Assembly (NCBI GenBank): GCA_009911195.1
Contig: QXWV01000061.1
Location: 1-62,926, forward strand
Direction: 5' to 3'
DNA: 62,926 bases
Source of the DNA: Lachnospiraceae bacterium
GTDB lineage: Bacteria > Bacillota > Clostridia > Lachnospirales > Lachnospiraceae
A program made the translations under genes and the position numbers. This document shows positions 1 to 7,686 of the stretch, piece by piece (within the stretch, counting starts at the first letter, position 1; each line of letters opens with the position of its first letter). A model generated the notes under the pieces. It was given only the letters and a program-made list of their open reading frames with translations, was not told the DNA's origin and did no database searches.

Positions 1-242
1 TCGCTACGCTTTTTTTGGAGCGGGAGCGTGGCGACGGAGCATTTTATTTCCTTCACGGCGTCCGCCATCGTTCACTAAATGACATTGAACTTCTACCCAA
101 ATGTTTTCTGCTTTGCGCATGATTAAGCTGCAGCCCAAATGTAAGCTGCAGCTTTCTTTCTCCATGTGCATCAGTCAGACCCTTCTTCACATCCTATAGC
201 CAGCCTTTGACCCACTTCCATCACGGCACTTAAATGATTGCA
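1..242. other. Left-edge non-coding stretch with an inverted repeat
   Basis: No gene can be supported here. A perfect 10-bp inverted repeat (AAGCTGCAGC at 125-134, GCTGCAGCTT at 145-154) is followed on the plus strand by a T-rich tract. It lies about 90 bases beyond the stop of the leftward M23 gene. It could be a weak terminator for that gene or for a rightward gene ending outside the window. The first 90 bases have short open frames on the plus strand but nothing recognisable. Confidence 0.4.
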
Positions 243-1196
243 TTAATTAGCGGTAAGCTTTGTCATAGGATTTACAGGCGCACCGTCCTTGGTTAGTTTG
301 AAGTAAACATTGCAGCCTTCCACGCTATAATATTTGGTCGGGGCAGCAACGCTCCCGATAATATCTCCCTTGTTTACAAAACCGCCTTCCGATACCGTAA
401 TATCCTTTAGCTGCCCATAAGTCAGCTCATAGCCGTTACCTAATTCCATTACCACCACATTTCCCAGTTCCGGGTCAGAATAAATGCTGTTTACCTTGCC
501 ATTGGCTGCTGCCGTAATTGTTTCCCCTTCCACTGCGGAGATAATGATGGCCGGATTATATTTATACTGTTCCAAAGTAGGGAAGTAAATGGTCTTGTCC
601 ATACTGTAATTAATCAGAACATTTCCTACAATGGGCCATGCCAATGTATCTTTATCGCCGAAAGTAAGCGCCGGCTGTATGGAAGTAGAAGTAGCAATTG
701 CCATCGTATCTTCCATTTCCTCCATGCGGGCTACTTCTTCCAGTGTAGCGGAATCCGCTGCCTCATCTATCATCCCTTCCTCACCGTTTTCATTTTTCTT
801 TTTATCCTTTTCGCCGCTCTTTTCTTCTACCTTTTGGTCCTTCCCTTCCTCTTCATTTTCCTCATTCGTGTTCTCTTCGTTCTCCACGTTTACGGAGTTT
901 GTTTCCTGAAAATAGGGGTCATAGTCCAAATCATCGGCTGTTACCGCCTCTTTGCTCACGCCTTGGGCATCCGCTGCTTCATCCATAACGCCTTGTATTT
1001 CCGTGCTTTCATTCTTCACCAACGTGTCCGATTCATTTTCTATCGCACTGAAATCAACCACGTAACCGTCATTTTTCTCCTCGCTTTTTCCTCTGAAAAA
1101 TAACCCTGTTGCCGTCAAAGCCGCCAGTACAAATACCGATGAGAGTACCATAATCACTTTTTCTTTATTGGCACCGCCTCTGTTTCTTCTTCTCAT
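243..1196 (-). CDS. spoIIQ: SpoIIQ-like M23 (LytM) family protein with degenerate metal site
   Basis: Predicted 317-residue, single-pass membrane protein of the forespore-mother cell channel. One membrane segment lies near residues 15-37, followed by a very acidic Glu/Asn-rich linker to about 160 and a LytM/M23 fold near 185-315. The start is the ATG at 1196 because AGGAGG sits 7 bases upstream; a longer frame exists but its ATG is too close to that site. The gene follows spoIID by about 60 bases on the same strand, an arrangement known in clostridia. Family M23 enzymes bind zinc through an N-terminal His, a distal Asp and an HxH motif. Here the corresponding stretches read YKYNPAIIIS, TYGQL and GCNVYFKL, so these ligands appear to be gone. 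The protein is probably structural rather than a peptidase. The name rests on gene order and domain; a generic M23 protein is the alternative. Confidence 0.75.
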   Translation of the reverse strand: MRRRNRGGANKEKVIMVLSSVFVLAALTATGLFFRGKSEEKNDGYVVDFSAIENESDTLVKNESTEIQGVMDEAADAQGVSKEAVTADDLDYDPYFQETNSVNVENEENTNEENEEEGKDQKVEEKSGEKDKKKNENGEEGMIDEAADSATLEEVARMEEMEDTMAIATSTSIQPALTFGDKDTLAWPIVGNVLINYSMDKTIYFPTLEQYKYNPAIIISAVEGETITAAANGKVNSIYSDPELGNVVVMELGNGYELTYGQLKDITVSEGGFVNKGDIIGSVAAPTKYYSVEGCNVYFKLTKDGAPVNPMTKLTAN

Positions 1197-1255
1197 TTTC
1201 ATTCCTCCTAACAGAATTTGATTCCTCATCGATAGTTTTACCTGTTTCGGATTCT

Positions 1256-2308
1256 TTATTCAGTTTTTTCTATGGCAACCCCGGAAAAAAAATAGTTCAG
1301 TATATCAATAAAATCGCTCCCCTTTTTCGCCGCTTCGTTTGCCCCATACTGGCAAAATCCCAACCCATGCCCTACCCCCTTCGTCTTTATCACCACATCG
1401 TCCCCCTCCTCCCTCCATTCAAAGCAGGAAGAGCTCAGCAAAAACGCCATACGAATCCTTTCCCCGGAAATAGTTTTTCCTCCTATATCCACCTCCGTGA
1501 TATAGCCTGCCCTGTCCCTTTTTACCGGAAAAGCTTCTTCCAATGCTTTCCCTCCCTCCCAGGATGCCCCCGGCTCTATTTCACACAGCTTTTCCATAAA
1601 AATATCCTTGCCAATCCTTACACTATGTATATAGTCCTCCGATGTAAAATCCCTCCCGCATATAACAGATTTCAAATACCCGTACTCATCATTCCCGAAA
1701 ACCTCATTCCCGTTTCTCGTTGCCCCTGCGCTTACCGCAAAATAGGGGGCCAGAATCGGATAGCCTTCATAAGTTAAATACATGCCCCTCGTGCTTCCCA
1801 CAGCCTCCTTGCACCTCTCATAAAATGCCCCATCTGTCTGGATGATATTGCTTTCTACATATATATAGTATTTCCCCTCTTCCCCTTGCTCATCCTTCCT
1901 GTCATAGTACTGCTTGAGCAGCTCCGTGCGAAGCACCACTGCCTGAGCCTTCAATGCCTCCATTTCATATTCCATGGGAACCGTGGCAGGCAAACGGCTT
2001 ACCAGATAGGTTTCTAACGGCATTTTCTCCGTTCCCGCCGCCGTAGTATTGCATACGATAAATTCCGCTTTTTCTATATCTTCCTGAAAAAGCCCCGAAT
2101 CCCTGCTTTTCTCCGCCTCTTCCATCTGCTCCGCGCCATTCCCCTCTTCCATACCTTCCATCCCCCTCCCTACATTCCCAAAGAAAAAGGATACTATGTA
2201 GGGAAATAAAAAAATAAACAGAAGGACTGCCACCATATCCCGGCCACCCGGTTCGGTATCATTCCTTCTGTTATTGAATATTTGATTTACTATTTCTGAT
2301 TTTTTCAT
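1256..2308 (-). CDS. spoIID: Stage II sporulation protein D (SpoIID), possible catalytic substitution
   Basis: 350 residues, with one membrane segment near 25-42 (MVAVLLFIFLFPYIVSFFF) and the SpoIID domain over the rest. Recognisable signatures are MPLETY followed by EALKAQAVVLRT near 105-125, an NGNEVFG block, and a C-terminal GVGHGLGFCQYGANEAA motif. In the family, SpoIID is a lytic transglycosylase that degrades septal peptidoglycan during engulfment with SpoIIM and SpoIIP. Its catalytic Glu lies in an AEMP motif 8 residues after ETY. By ungapped comparison that position is Thr here (ATVP), so activity is doubtful. The start is an ATG with AGGGGTG upstream. A SigE-like promoter lies just ahead (2325-2352). 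The next gene on this strand is the SpoIIQ-like protein, consistent with one operon. Confidence 0.88.
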   Translation of the reverse strand: MKKSEIVNQIFNNRRNDTEPGGRDMVAVLLFIFLFPYIVSFFFGNVGRGMEGMEEGNGAEQMEEAEKSRDSGLFQEDIEKAEFIVCNTTAAGTEKMPLETYLVSRLPATVPMEYEMEALKAQAVVLRTELLKQYYDRKDEQGEEGKYYIYVESNIIQTDGAFYERCKEAVGSTRGMYLTYEGYPILAPYFAVSAGATRNGNEVFGNDEYGYLKSVICGRDFTSEDYIHSVRIGKDIFMEKLCEIEPGASWEGGKALEEAFPVKRDRAGYITEVDIGGKTISGERIRMAFLLSSSCFEWREEGDDVVIKTKGVGHGLGFCQYGANEAAKKGSDFIDILNYFFSGVAIEKTE

Positions 2309-2324
2309 AGGACACCCCTACATT

Positions 2325-2352
2325 ATTGTATGTATAGATATCCTTTTTATGC
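2325..2352 (-). promoter_or_regulatory. Candidate SigE promoter for spoIID
   Basis: Read leftwards, GCATAAA (2346-2352) and CATACAAT (2325-2332) are separated by 13 bases. This fits the known mother-cell SigE pattern (ATA-rich -35, CATACAAT -10) and lies 16 bases before the spoIID start. The assignment is by eye. Confidence 0.5.
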
Positions 2353-2447
2353 CAGGGGAATTCATCCCGGCAATCATCAAACCTGAACATTTCCCGCAAA
2401 AACAGCTTTTCCGGGGGGTTCTATTCCCCCATGATAATTTACCGGCT

Positions 2448-3599
2448 TTACCCTGCCGCATCAAACCGTCCCTGTTCCTTCTGCCCATGGGCTGCCATAT
2501 CCACATGCTGTATCGTTCCCGCATACCCGTTTTCATATAAGAAAATGCCGGTTTTGCGTATTCTCCCATTGACTCCCCCTTGAAGGGCTCTATCGGACGC
2601 GTTACCCTGGGAAGTCAAAGAAAAGTCCGTGGATGCACTGGAAAGGCAAATAGCCCCCACATTCTTTTCCGAAAGCTTGTAGCATCTGTCTCTGCCGTAT
2701 TCATCCTTAGTCCAAATCAGCAGCTTATCCCAGATTTCGTCATTTTCATCAATCCACCCATTCCCGTCGGAATCATAAGCAGCAAGGTCTGCAAAACCAT
2801 CCCCTGACTTCGTTCCGAATAATTCGCTCCCGTCATTAATAACCCCATCGCCGTTTTTATCAAGCGCCAGGTATCCGCTTCCCTTTCCCAGCATGGATAT
2901 TTCCTCTTCCACACCATCCGCATCCAAGTCGAAGAAAAATGTCTGGTCCTGCAGATTTGCCACATCACCTTCCAGGTTTATCACAAGGGGGTCTATCATA
3001 CTAGGGTCCATCCGGGTATAATTTTCTTTATAATATGCCTGAAAGCTTCTGCTCATCTGCAGATTCAGTTGAAAGGTAATCGTCCTTCCATCCTCTGTCT
3101 GTACCATTCCCTGTGTGGAAAAAACGGTTTCTTCCATTTCCTCCACATATGTTTCCTGACAATAGGAAACCTCCCTCATCACTACCGGTCCGGAGGCAAG
3201 GCTTTCTGCCCGAGCCTTTGACACCAATTCACCAAAATCCCATTTCTTTGTCTCCCCAAAAAAGATGCTGAACAGATATTGCATACACCTATCCCTTACT
3301 GTACTCAACGCATCCCTTTTATTCTGTACGTGGGAAAGCTTCTTAACTCCTGAACGGGAATTCATTTCGTTCAGTTTTTCCCTTATTTCTTTCTTTTTAT
3401 CCGCATAAGGGTCTTCCCCGTAGAATTTCTGCCATGCATCCTGACCCATTATACTGCTATTTTCGGTTCCATCCTCTGCTTTAGGGTTCATCCGTAAACC
3501 CGCATTTTCTGCCCGAACCTCCACACTGGTTCTTCTGGCACTCAAGGACCTGAAATTCCTTGAAGACTCCATCCCTATATTTGAGGAACCAATCCGCAT
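2448..3599 (-). CDS. Hypothetical protein with EF-hand/dockerin-like calcium loops
   Basis: 383 residues, no signal peptide and no membrane segment seen. The first 120 residues are polar and charged. The C-terminal half carries two or three Asp-rich loops: FFFDLDADGVEEE, LALDKNGDGVINDGSELFG and AAYDSDGNGWIDENDEIW. These match the DxDxDG calcium-binding loop pattern, in a form often seen in large calcium-binding surface or hydrolase-linked proteins. The start at 3599 is chosen because GGAGGG lies 5 bases upstream; the frame stays open for 22 more codons without a ribosome site. It sits between spoIID and a cell-wall amidase on the same strand. The function is not recognised; calcium binding is an inference from the loops. 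Confidence 0.7.
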   Translation of the reverse strand: MRIGSSNIGMESSRNFRSLSARRTSVEVRAENAGLRMNPKAEDGTENSSIMGQDAWQKFYGEDPYADKKKEIREKLNEMNSRSGVKKLSHVQNKRDALSTVRDRCMQYLFSIFFGETKKWDFGELVSKARAESLASGPVVMREVSYCQETYVEEMEETVFSTQGMVQTEDGRTITFQLNLQMSRSFQAYYKENYTRMDPSMIDPLVINLEGDVANLQDQTFFFDLDADGVEEEISMLGKGSGYLALDKNGDGVINDGSELFGTKSGDGFADLAAYDSDGNGWIDENDEIWDKLLIWTKDEYGRDRCYKLSEKNVGAICLSSASTDFSLTSQGNASDRALQGGVNGRIRKTGIFLYENGYAGTIQHVDMAAHGQKEQGRFDAAG

Positions 3600-3758
3600 C
3601 CTTTCCCTCCATTTCCGAGAGCCTCCATGGGTGTGCGGCAATATCCGCAAACTTCCCATAAACACTCACTGCACTCACTATATCAATACAAAAAACGGGC
3701 TTCCGGCCGGAAATTCCATATTCTTGTAATTTATATATCGGAATATCAGCGAAATATT

Positions 3759-5051
3759 TTAGGGCGTAGCAAAATAAGAGTCGATTCCGTCCGCAATCCC
3801 AATAGCAATTAACTGCTGGTAGCCATCATCTGACAATTTGGTATCTTCTTCCGGGTTGGTCATATATCCCATCTCCACAATAGTAACGGGAATCATGCTC
3901 CAGTTAATGCCGCTCATCGTATCGGTTTCCCAAACCCTCTCCTTTTTGCAGCCTGCACTGGCCGTAAGGCCGTCCAAAACCTTATCGGAAAGCCTCCTGC
4001 TATCCGCATACAGCCCCGATACATAGGGGTTTTGGGCCGTAGGGCATATAGTCATAGCCCCGTTTGCCGCACTGTTTTCCGAGCCGTTAGCATGAATCCT
4101 GACAAAAATCTCCGCCCCCGAATCATAAGCCATCTGCGCCCTCTGGGAATTGCTGATATCCACATCATGGCTTTCCCGCACCATATACACTTCATATCCC
4201 CGGCTCTCCAGTTCCGCCTTCAGCTTCTGTGAAACGGCCAATGCGAGTTCATATTCATACAGCCCTGTAGTAGTGCCCCTGGTACCGCCGGATACTTTCA
4301 TCTTCATCTCCGAAGAGCCTGGCCCCAAAGGCTCTTTATCTGTATTGGCTTTCGATTGATGCCCCGCATCTATGGCTATTAGATGCCCGCCTCCTTCGCC
4401 CGGCGCTTTCTTTTCCCTTAAATAATCCGATTTGATGTAATAATTCTCCCCCTCTATGGAGATGCGGCTCCAGCCATCCCCTTCCCCGTTCTTTTCATAT
4501 ATGGTTCCCCGGGATACCTTATACAAAATTTCCGCTTTTGTGGAAGGGGCAAAGCGCACATTCACATTAGCCGTAGTGTATACCATCATCGGCTCAATAT
4601 CCGTAAATTCCATGCCTGCCAGTTCGTCTGCGCCTGACACATTATTTGGGCTTTCTGTTCCTGTTTCTGCATTCTCTGCCGCTAGCTTTTCTCCCATTTT
4701 CTCTGTTGTTTCCGTCTCTTTTGGCTCCGCTGCTGCATTTTCTCCATCCTGCCCTACAGAACCTTGCCCCTCTGTCGCCGCTTGCTCCTTTTCCGCCTCA
4801 TTTCCCTCCTGCCGGCCGCCGCTTCTATCTCCGGCCTGGCTCACACTTCCATCCTGGCTTCCGACCCCGGCCGCACTTACGTCTTTCTCCTGCACGCCTA
4901 CCGTGCTCTGCTCCAGGGATTCCCCTGTCTCCCCACTGCTCGCTTTTCCATCATTTTCCTGCCCCGCACCCTTTATATTGGCACAGCCTGTGCACACTAC
5001 AAGTAATATGCACAGGCTGATAAAGGGCAGCATTCTTCTTATTTTCATCAT
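3759..5051 (-). CDS. Lipoprotein N-acetylmuramoyl-L-alanine amidase (SH3b + Amidase_3)
   Basis: 430 residues. An N-terminal lipoprotein signal ends in CTGC near residue 22. A low-complexity Ser/Glu/Gly linker runs to about 150, a bacterial SH3 domain covers about 153-212 (NVNVRFAPSTKAEILYKV), and an Amidase_3 catalytic domain covers about 222-430. The zinc and catalytic residues of the family are visible: H in IDAGHQ, E in LYEYELAL, H in VRIHANG and the Glu in VEMGYMTN. The enzyme should cleave the amide between MurNAc and the stem peptide, outside the membrane. A pair of adjacent ATGs forms the start. It ends about 160 bases before the calcium-loop protein. The domain assignment is firm; its role in sporulation or vegetative wall turnover is not shown. 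Confidence 0.88.
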   Translation of the reverse strand: MMKIRRMLPFISLCILLVVCTGCANIKGAGQENDGKASSGETGESLEQSTVGVQEKDVSAAGVGSQDGSVSQAGDRSGGRQEGNEAEKEQAATEGQGSVGQDGENAAAEPKETETTEKMGEKLAAENAETGTESPNNVSGADELAGMEFTDIEPMMVYTTANVNVRFAPSTKAEILYKVSRGTIYEKNGEGDGWSRISIEGENYYIKSDYLREKKAPGEGGGHLIAIDAGHQSKANTDKEPLGPGSSEMKMKVSGGTRGTTTGLYEYELALAVSQKLKAELESRGYEVYMVRESHDVDISNSQRAQMAYDSGAEIFVRIHANGSENSAANGAMTICPTAQNPYVSGLYADSRRLSDKVLDGLTASAGCKKERVWETDTMSGINWSMIPVTIVEMGYMTNPEEDTKLSDDGYQQLIAIGIADGIDSYFATP

Positions 5052-5065
5052 ACAAACTGCCTTTC

Positions 5066-7363
5066 TTAAGGAACTCTGTTATAGTTAATCAAACATCCTT
5101 TCAGAATAATCTGCCTTTCCTCATCGGTCAATTCCCCAAGGCTCAAACCGAATTCCCTCATTTCGTTTTCGCCCACCGCATAGGCCGTAATCCGTTCAGC
5201 TTTTTCTTCCACTGCCTTCTTAATATCCGGGAAGAAAAGGTAATCCATATTTTTGAAAGGAAGCTGCTTGTCATCCTCATCAATGAGGAACGGAAGCATG
5301 CCCCAGTTAATCAAATTGGAGCGGTATCTCTTTGTTGCATACTCATTGGCAATATTGGCCCAGCCGCCCAGCACCTTTTGGCAGGATGCCGCCTGCTCCC
5401 TCGCAGAGCCGTCGCCCGGTTTTACCGCAAAAATAACCGAACCGAAGCCAATATTCCCTTTTCCGGCCTTCGGATATGTTTTGCGAATCACTTCCATCAC
5501 CGGCTTCAATTCCGGCTTTACCTCTACCGGACATTTTCCATCCATAACCGCGGCCTGCGCTTCCTGTATTTCCTTGGCGCGCCCCACATATGCCGGGTCC
5601 TTCCTGGAAAGGGTAAATTCTGCCAGTCCTAAAGGATTGGAACGGTAGGAAGAGGTCTCCCCTGACGGTATCAGCTCATCCGTAGTTGTCACCGGGTCAT
5701 GAATCTCTGAAACTACCCGAAGCACAAGATTCTCCGGCAGTTCGCACATTTTCGGCCAGTCCTTAATATTAGGGCCAAACTGAATCTCCACATCCCCATC
5801 TGCAACCCCTTTGGAATCAAATACCCTGTTCGCATATATTTTAGAGTCAAAATGATATTTATACTTACCAATTGTGCCATCAAAATCCGTAGCCGGTGTC
5901 AGCATGCCTTTATTTGCGCTGGTTGCCGCGATGGAACGGGCATCCATAAGCGCCACGGAAGAAATCTGCCCATTCTGAAGCTTGGAGCCTTCCCTGTTAG
6001 GGAAATTCCTGGTGGAATGGCGGATGCTGAACGCATTGTTCGCCGGCGTATCGCCCGCCCCAAAGCAAGGGCCGCAAAATGCCGTCTTAAGCACAGCCCC
6101 GGTCTCCAAAAGCGCTGCCGCACAGCCATTTTTTACCAATTCCATATAAACCGGCATGGAGGCCGGATATACGCTAAGGGTAAATCCATCGGAGCCGATA
6201 TAGGAACCCTTCAAAATATCCGCTGCCGCACAGATATTTTCAAAGCCTCCCCCTGCACAGCCCGCGATAATCCCCTGGTCCACATAAAACTTGCCGTTTT
6301 TCACTTTATTTTTCAAAGTGAAATCCACTGCCCCATCCAGGCTTACCGCCGCCCGCTTCTCCACATCGTTCAAAATATCGTCCAGGTTAGCGTTCAACTC
6401 CTCAATGGTATATGTATTGCTGGGGTGGAAAGGCATGGCTATCATCGGCCGGATACTGCTCAAGTCCACCGTAATCATACCATCATAGTATGCCACTTCC
6501 CCCGGGTTTAATTCTTTATAATCCTCTTTCCTTCCGTGGATTTCATAGAACCCTTCAATCTGTGCATCCGTTTTCCATATGGAAGAAAGGCATGTTGTCT
6601 CCGTTGTCATAACATCGATGCCAATCCTGAAATCCGCACTCAAAGAAGCCACGCCCGGGCCTACGAATTCCATCACCTTATTTTTCACATATCCGTTGCC
6701 GAATACCGCACCGATAATAGCCAATGCCACATCCTGGGGGCCAACCCCTTTTACCGGTTCTCCCGTCAGGTAAATGCCGACTACACCTGGCATATTGATA
6801 TCATAAGTCTGGTTCAAAAGCTGTTTTACCAGCTCCGGCCCGCCTTCGCCCATGGCCATTGTGCCCAGAGCACCATAGCGTGTGTGGGAATCCGAACCGA
6901 GAATCATCCTCCCGCCCCCTGCCAGCATTTCCCTGGCATACTGGTGAATCACAGCCTGATGGGGCGGCACATAAACCCCGCCGTATTTTTTCGCACAGGT
7001 AAGGCCAAACATATGGTCATCCTCATTAATCGTACCTCCCACCGCGCATAACGAATTATGGCAGTTGGTCAGCACATAGGGAACAGGGAATTTCTCCAGC
7101 CCTGATGCCCGCGCCGTCTGTATAATACCCACAAAAGTAATATCATGGGATGTCAGTTTATCGAATTTTATTTTCAGCTTGTCCATATTGCCGGAAGTAT
7201 TATGACCTTCTAAAATACCGTAGGCAATGGTTTCTTTTGAAGCTGCTTCTTTGCTTATCTCTTTTCCGGTTTTCGCTTTGATTGCTGCCTGCGCTTCCTG
7301 ATTGTCCGGGATGATATCCATTCCATTCACCAGGTATGCACCGCCATCATATAAATTTATCAT
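5066..7363 (-). CDS. Aconitase-family hydratase (aconitate hydratase)
   Basis: 765 residues, typical of the long clostridial aconitase/hydratase type. The three cysteines expected to hold the 4Fe-4S cluster are in a TTETTCLSS segment and in CGPCFGAGD; a further conserved block is [34 protein letters not shown] is the family's substrate-binding segment. The likely reaction is citrate to isocitrate, supplying 2-oxoglutarate for glutamate synthesis in an anaerobe with a partial TCA cycle. The start is set at 7363 by GGAGGAG four bases upstream; the open frame extends 100 codons further but that part is non-coding. A sigma-A promoter lies at 7430-7458. There are no citrate synthase or isocitrate dehydrogenase neighbours. 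A related hydratase specificity cannot be excluded. Confidence 0.85.
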   Translation of the reverse strand: MINLYDGGAYLVNGMDIIPDNQEAQAAIKAKTGKEISKEAASKETIAYGILEGHNTSGNMDKLKIKFDKLTSHDITFVGIIQTARASGLEKFPVPYVLTNCHNSLCAVGGTINEDDHMFGLTCAKKYGGVYVPPHQAVIHQYAREMLAGGGRMILGSDSHTRYGALGTMAMGEGGPELVKQLLNQTYDINMPGVVGIYLTGEPVKGVGPQDVALAIIGAVFGNGYVKNKVMEFVGPGVASLSADFRIGIDVMTTETTCLSSIWKTDAQIEGFYEIHGRKEDYKELNPGEVAYYDGMITVDLSSIRPMIAMPFHPSNTYTIEELNANLDDILNDVEKRAAVSLDGAVDFTLKNKVKNGKFYVDQGIIAGCAGGGFENICAAADILKGSYIGSDGFTLSVYPASMPVYMELVKNGCAAALLETGAVLKTAFCGPCFGAGDTPANNAFSIRHSTRNFPNREGSKLQNGQISSVALMDARSIAATSANKGMLTPATDFDGTIGKYKYHFDSKIYANRVFDSKGVADGDVEIQFGPNIKDWPKMCELPENLVLRVVSEIHDPVTTTDELIPSGETSSYRSNPLGLAEFTLSRKDPAYVGRAKEIQEAQAAVMDGKCPVEVKPELKPVMEVIRKTYPKAGKGNIGFGSVIFAVKPGDGSAREQAASCQKVLGGWANIANEYATKRYRSNLINWGMLPFLIDEDDKQLPFKNMDYLFFPDIKKAVEEKAERITAYAVGENEMREFGLSLGELTDEERQIILKGCLINYNRVP

Positions 7364-7429
7364 GCTACTCCTCCTGTTCGCTCCGATGTGTGATTTCATA
7401 ACTATTTTACTATAATAATGCCAGCTTTT

Positions 7430-7458
7430 ATTATAATGTAAAATAAGGTTGGTGGCAA
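7430..7458 (-). promoter_or_regulatory. Sigma-A promoter of the aconitase gene
   Basis: Read leftwards: TTGCCA (7453-7458), a 17-base spacer, then TATAAT (7430-7435). It is about 70 bases upstream of the chosen start codon. Confidence 0.7.
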
Positions 7459-7470
7459 GAGAGGTTGTAA

Positions 7471-7553
7471 GAATATCACGGAAATCAATTTTCATGGGCC
7501 AGACACCCTGCCGCTGCGCTGCCCATAAAAATTGATTTCCGTGAGGAATATTC
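7471..7553. repeat. Inverted repeat with 23-bp arms between aconitase and lnbP
   Basis: The arms CACGGAAATCAATTTTCATG (from 7477) and its near-exact reverse complement (to 7543) each run on through GGGC, and are extended outward by GAATAT/ATATTC. The loop is about 21 bases. The same GAAATCAATTTTCATGGGC word recurs as a single arm at 48397-48416, with one mismatch at 24375-24393. The hairpin could end the leftward lnbP transcript, although no clear T-run follows. The remainder of 7364-7686 holds the aconitase promoter and nothing else recognisable. Confidence 0.7.
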
Positions 7554-7686
7554 AGGATTGGGGTTGAATGTGTTGCCATTATAAAACATATGTCCAAAAG
7601 AAAAAGCATATACACGCACCTTTGTCTATGCGCATATATGCCTTCTTTCGAGCGGAACACCAAGCTCTGCTTACCGTGTATTCATA

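Noticed and set aside
1-240. End of a protein gene entering from the left
   Set aside because: Short open frames exist in all plus frames but none shows a recognisable sequence.
4456-5088. 210-codon plus-strand frame opposite the lipoprotein amidase
   Set aside because: Ser/Pro-rich shadow of the low-complexity linker; no ribosome site or domain.
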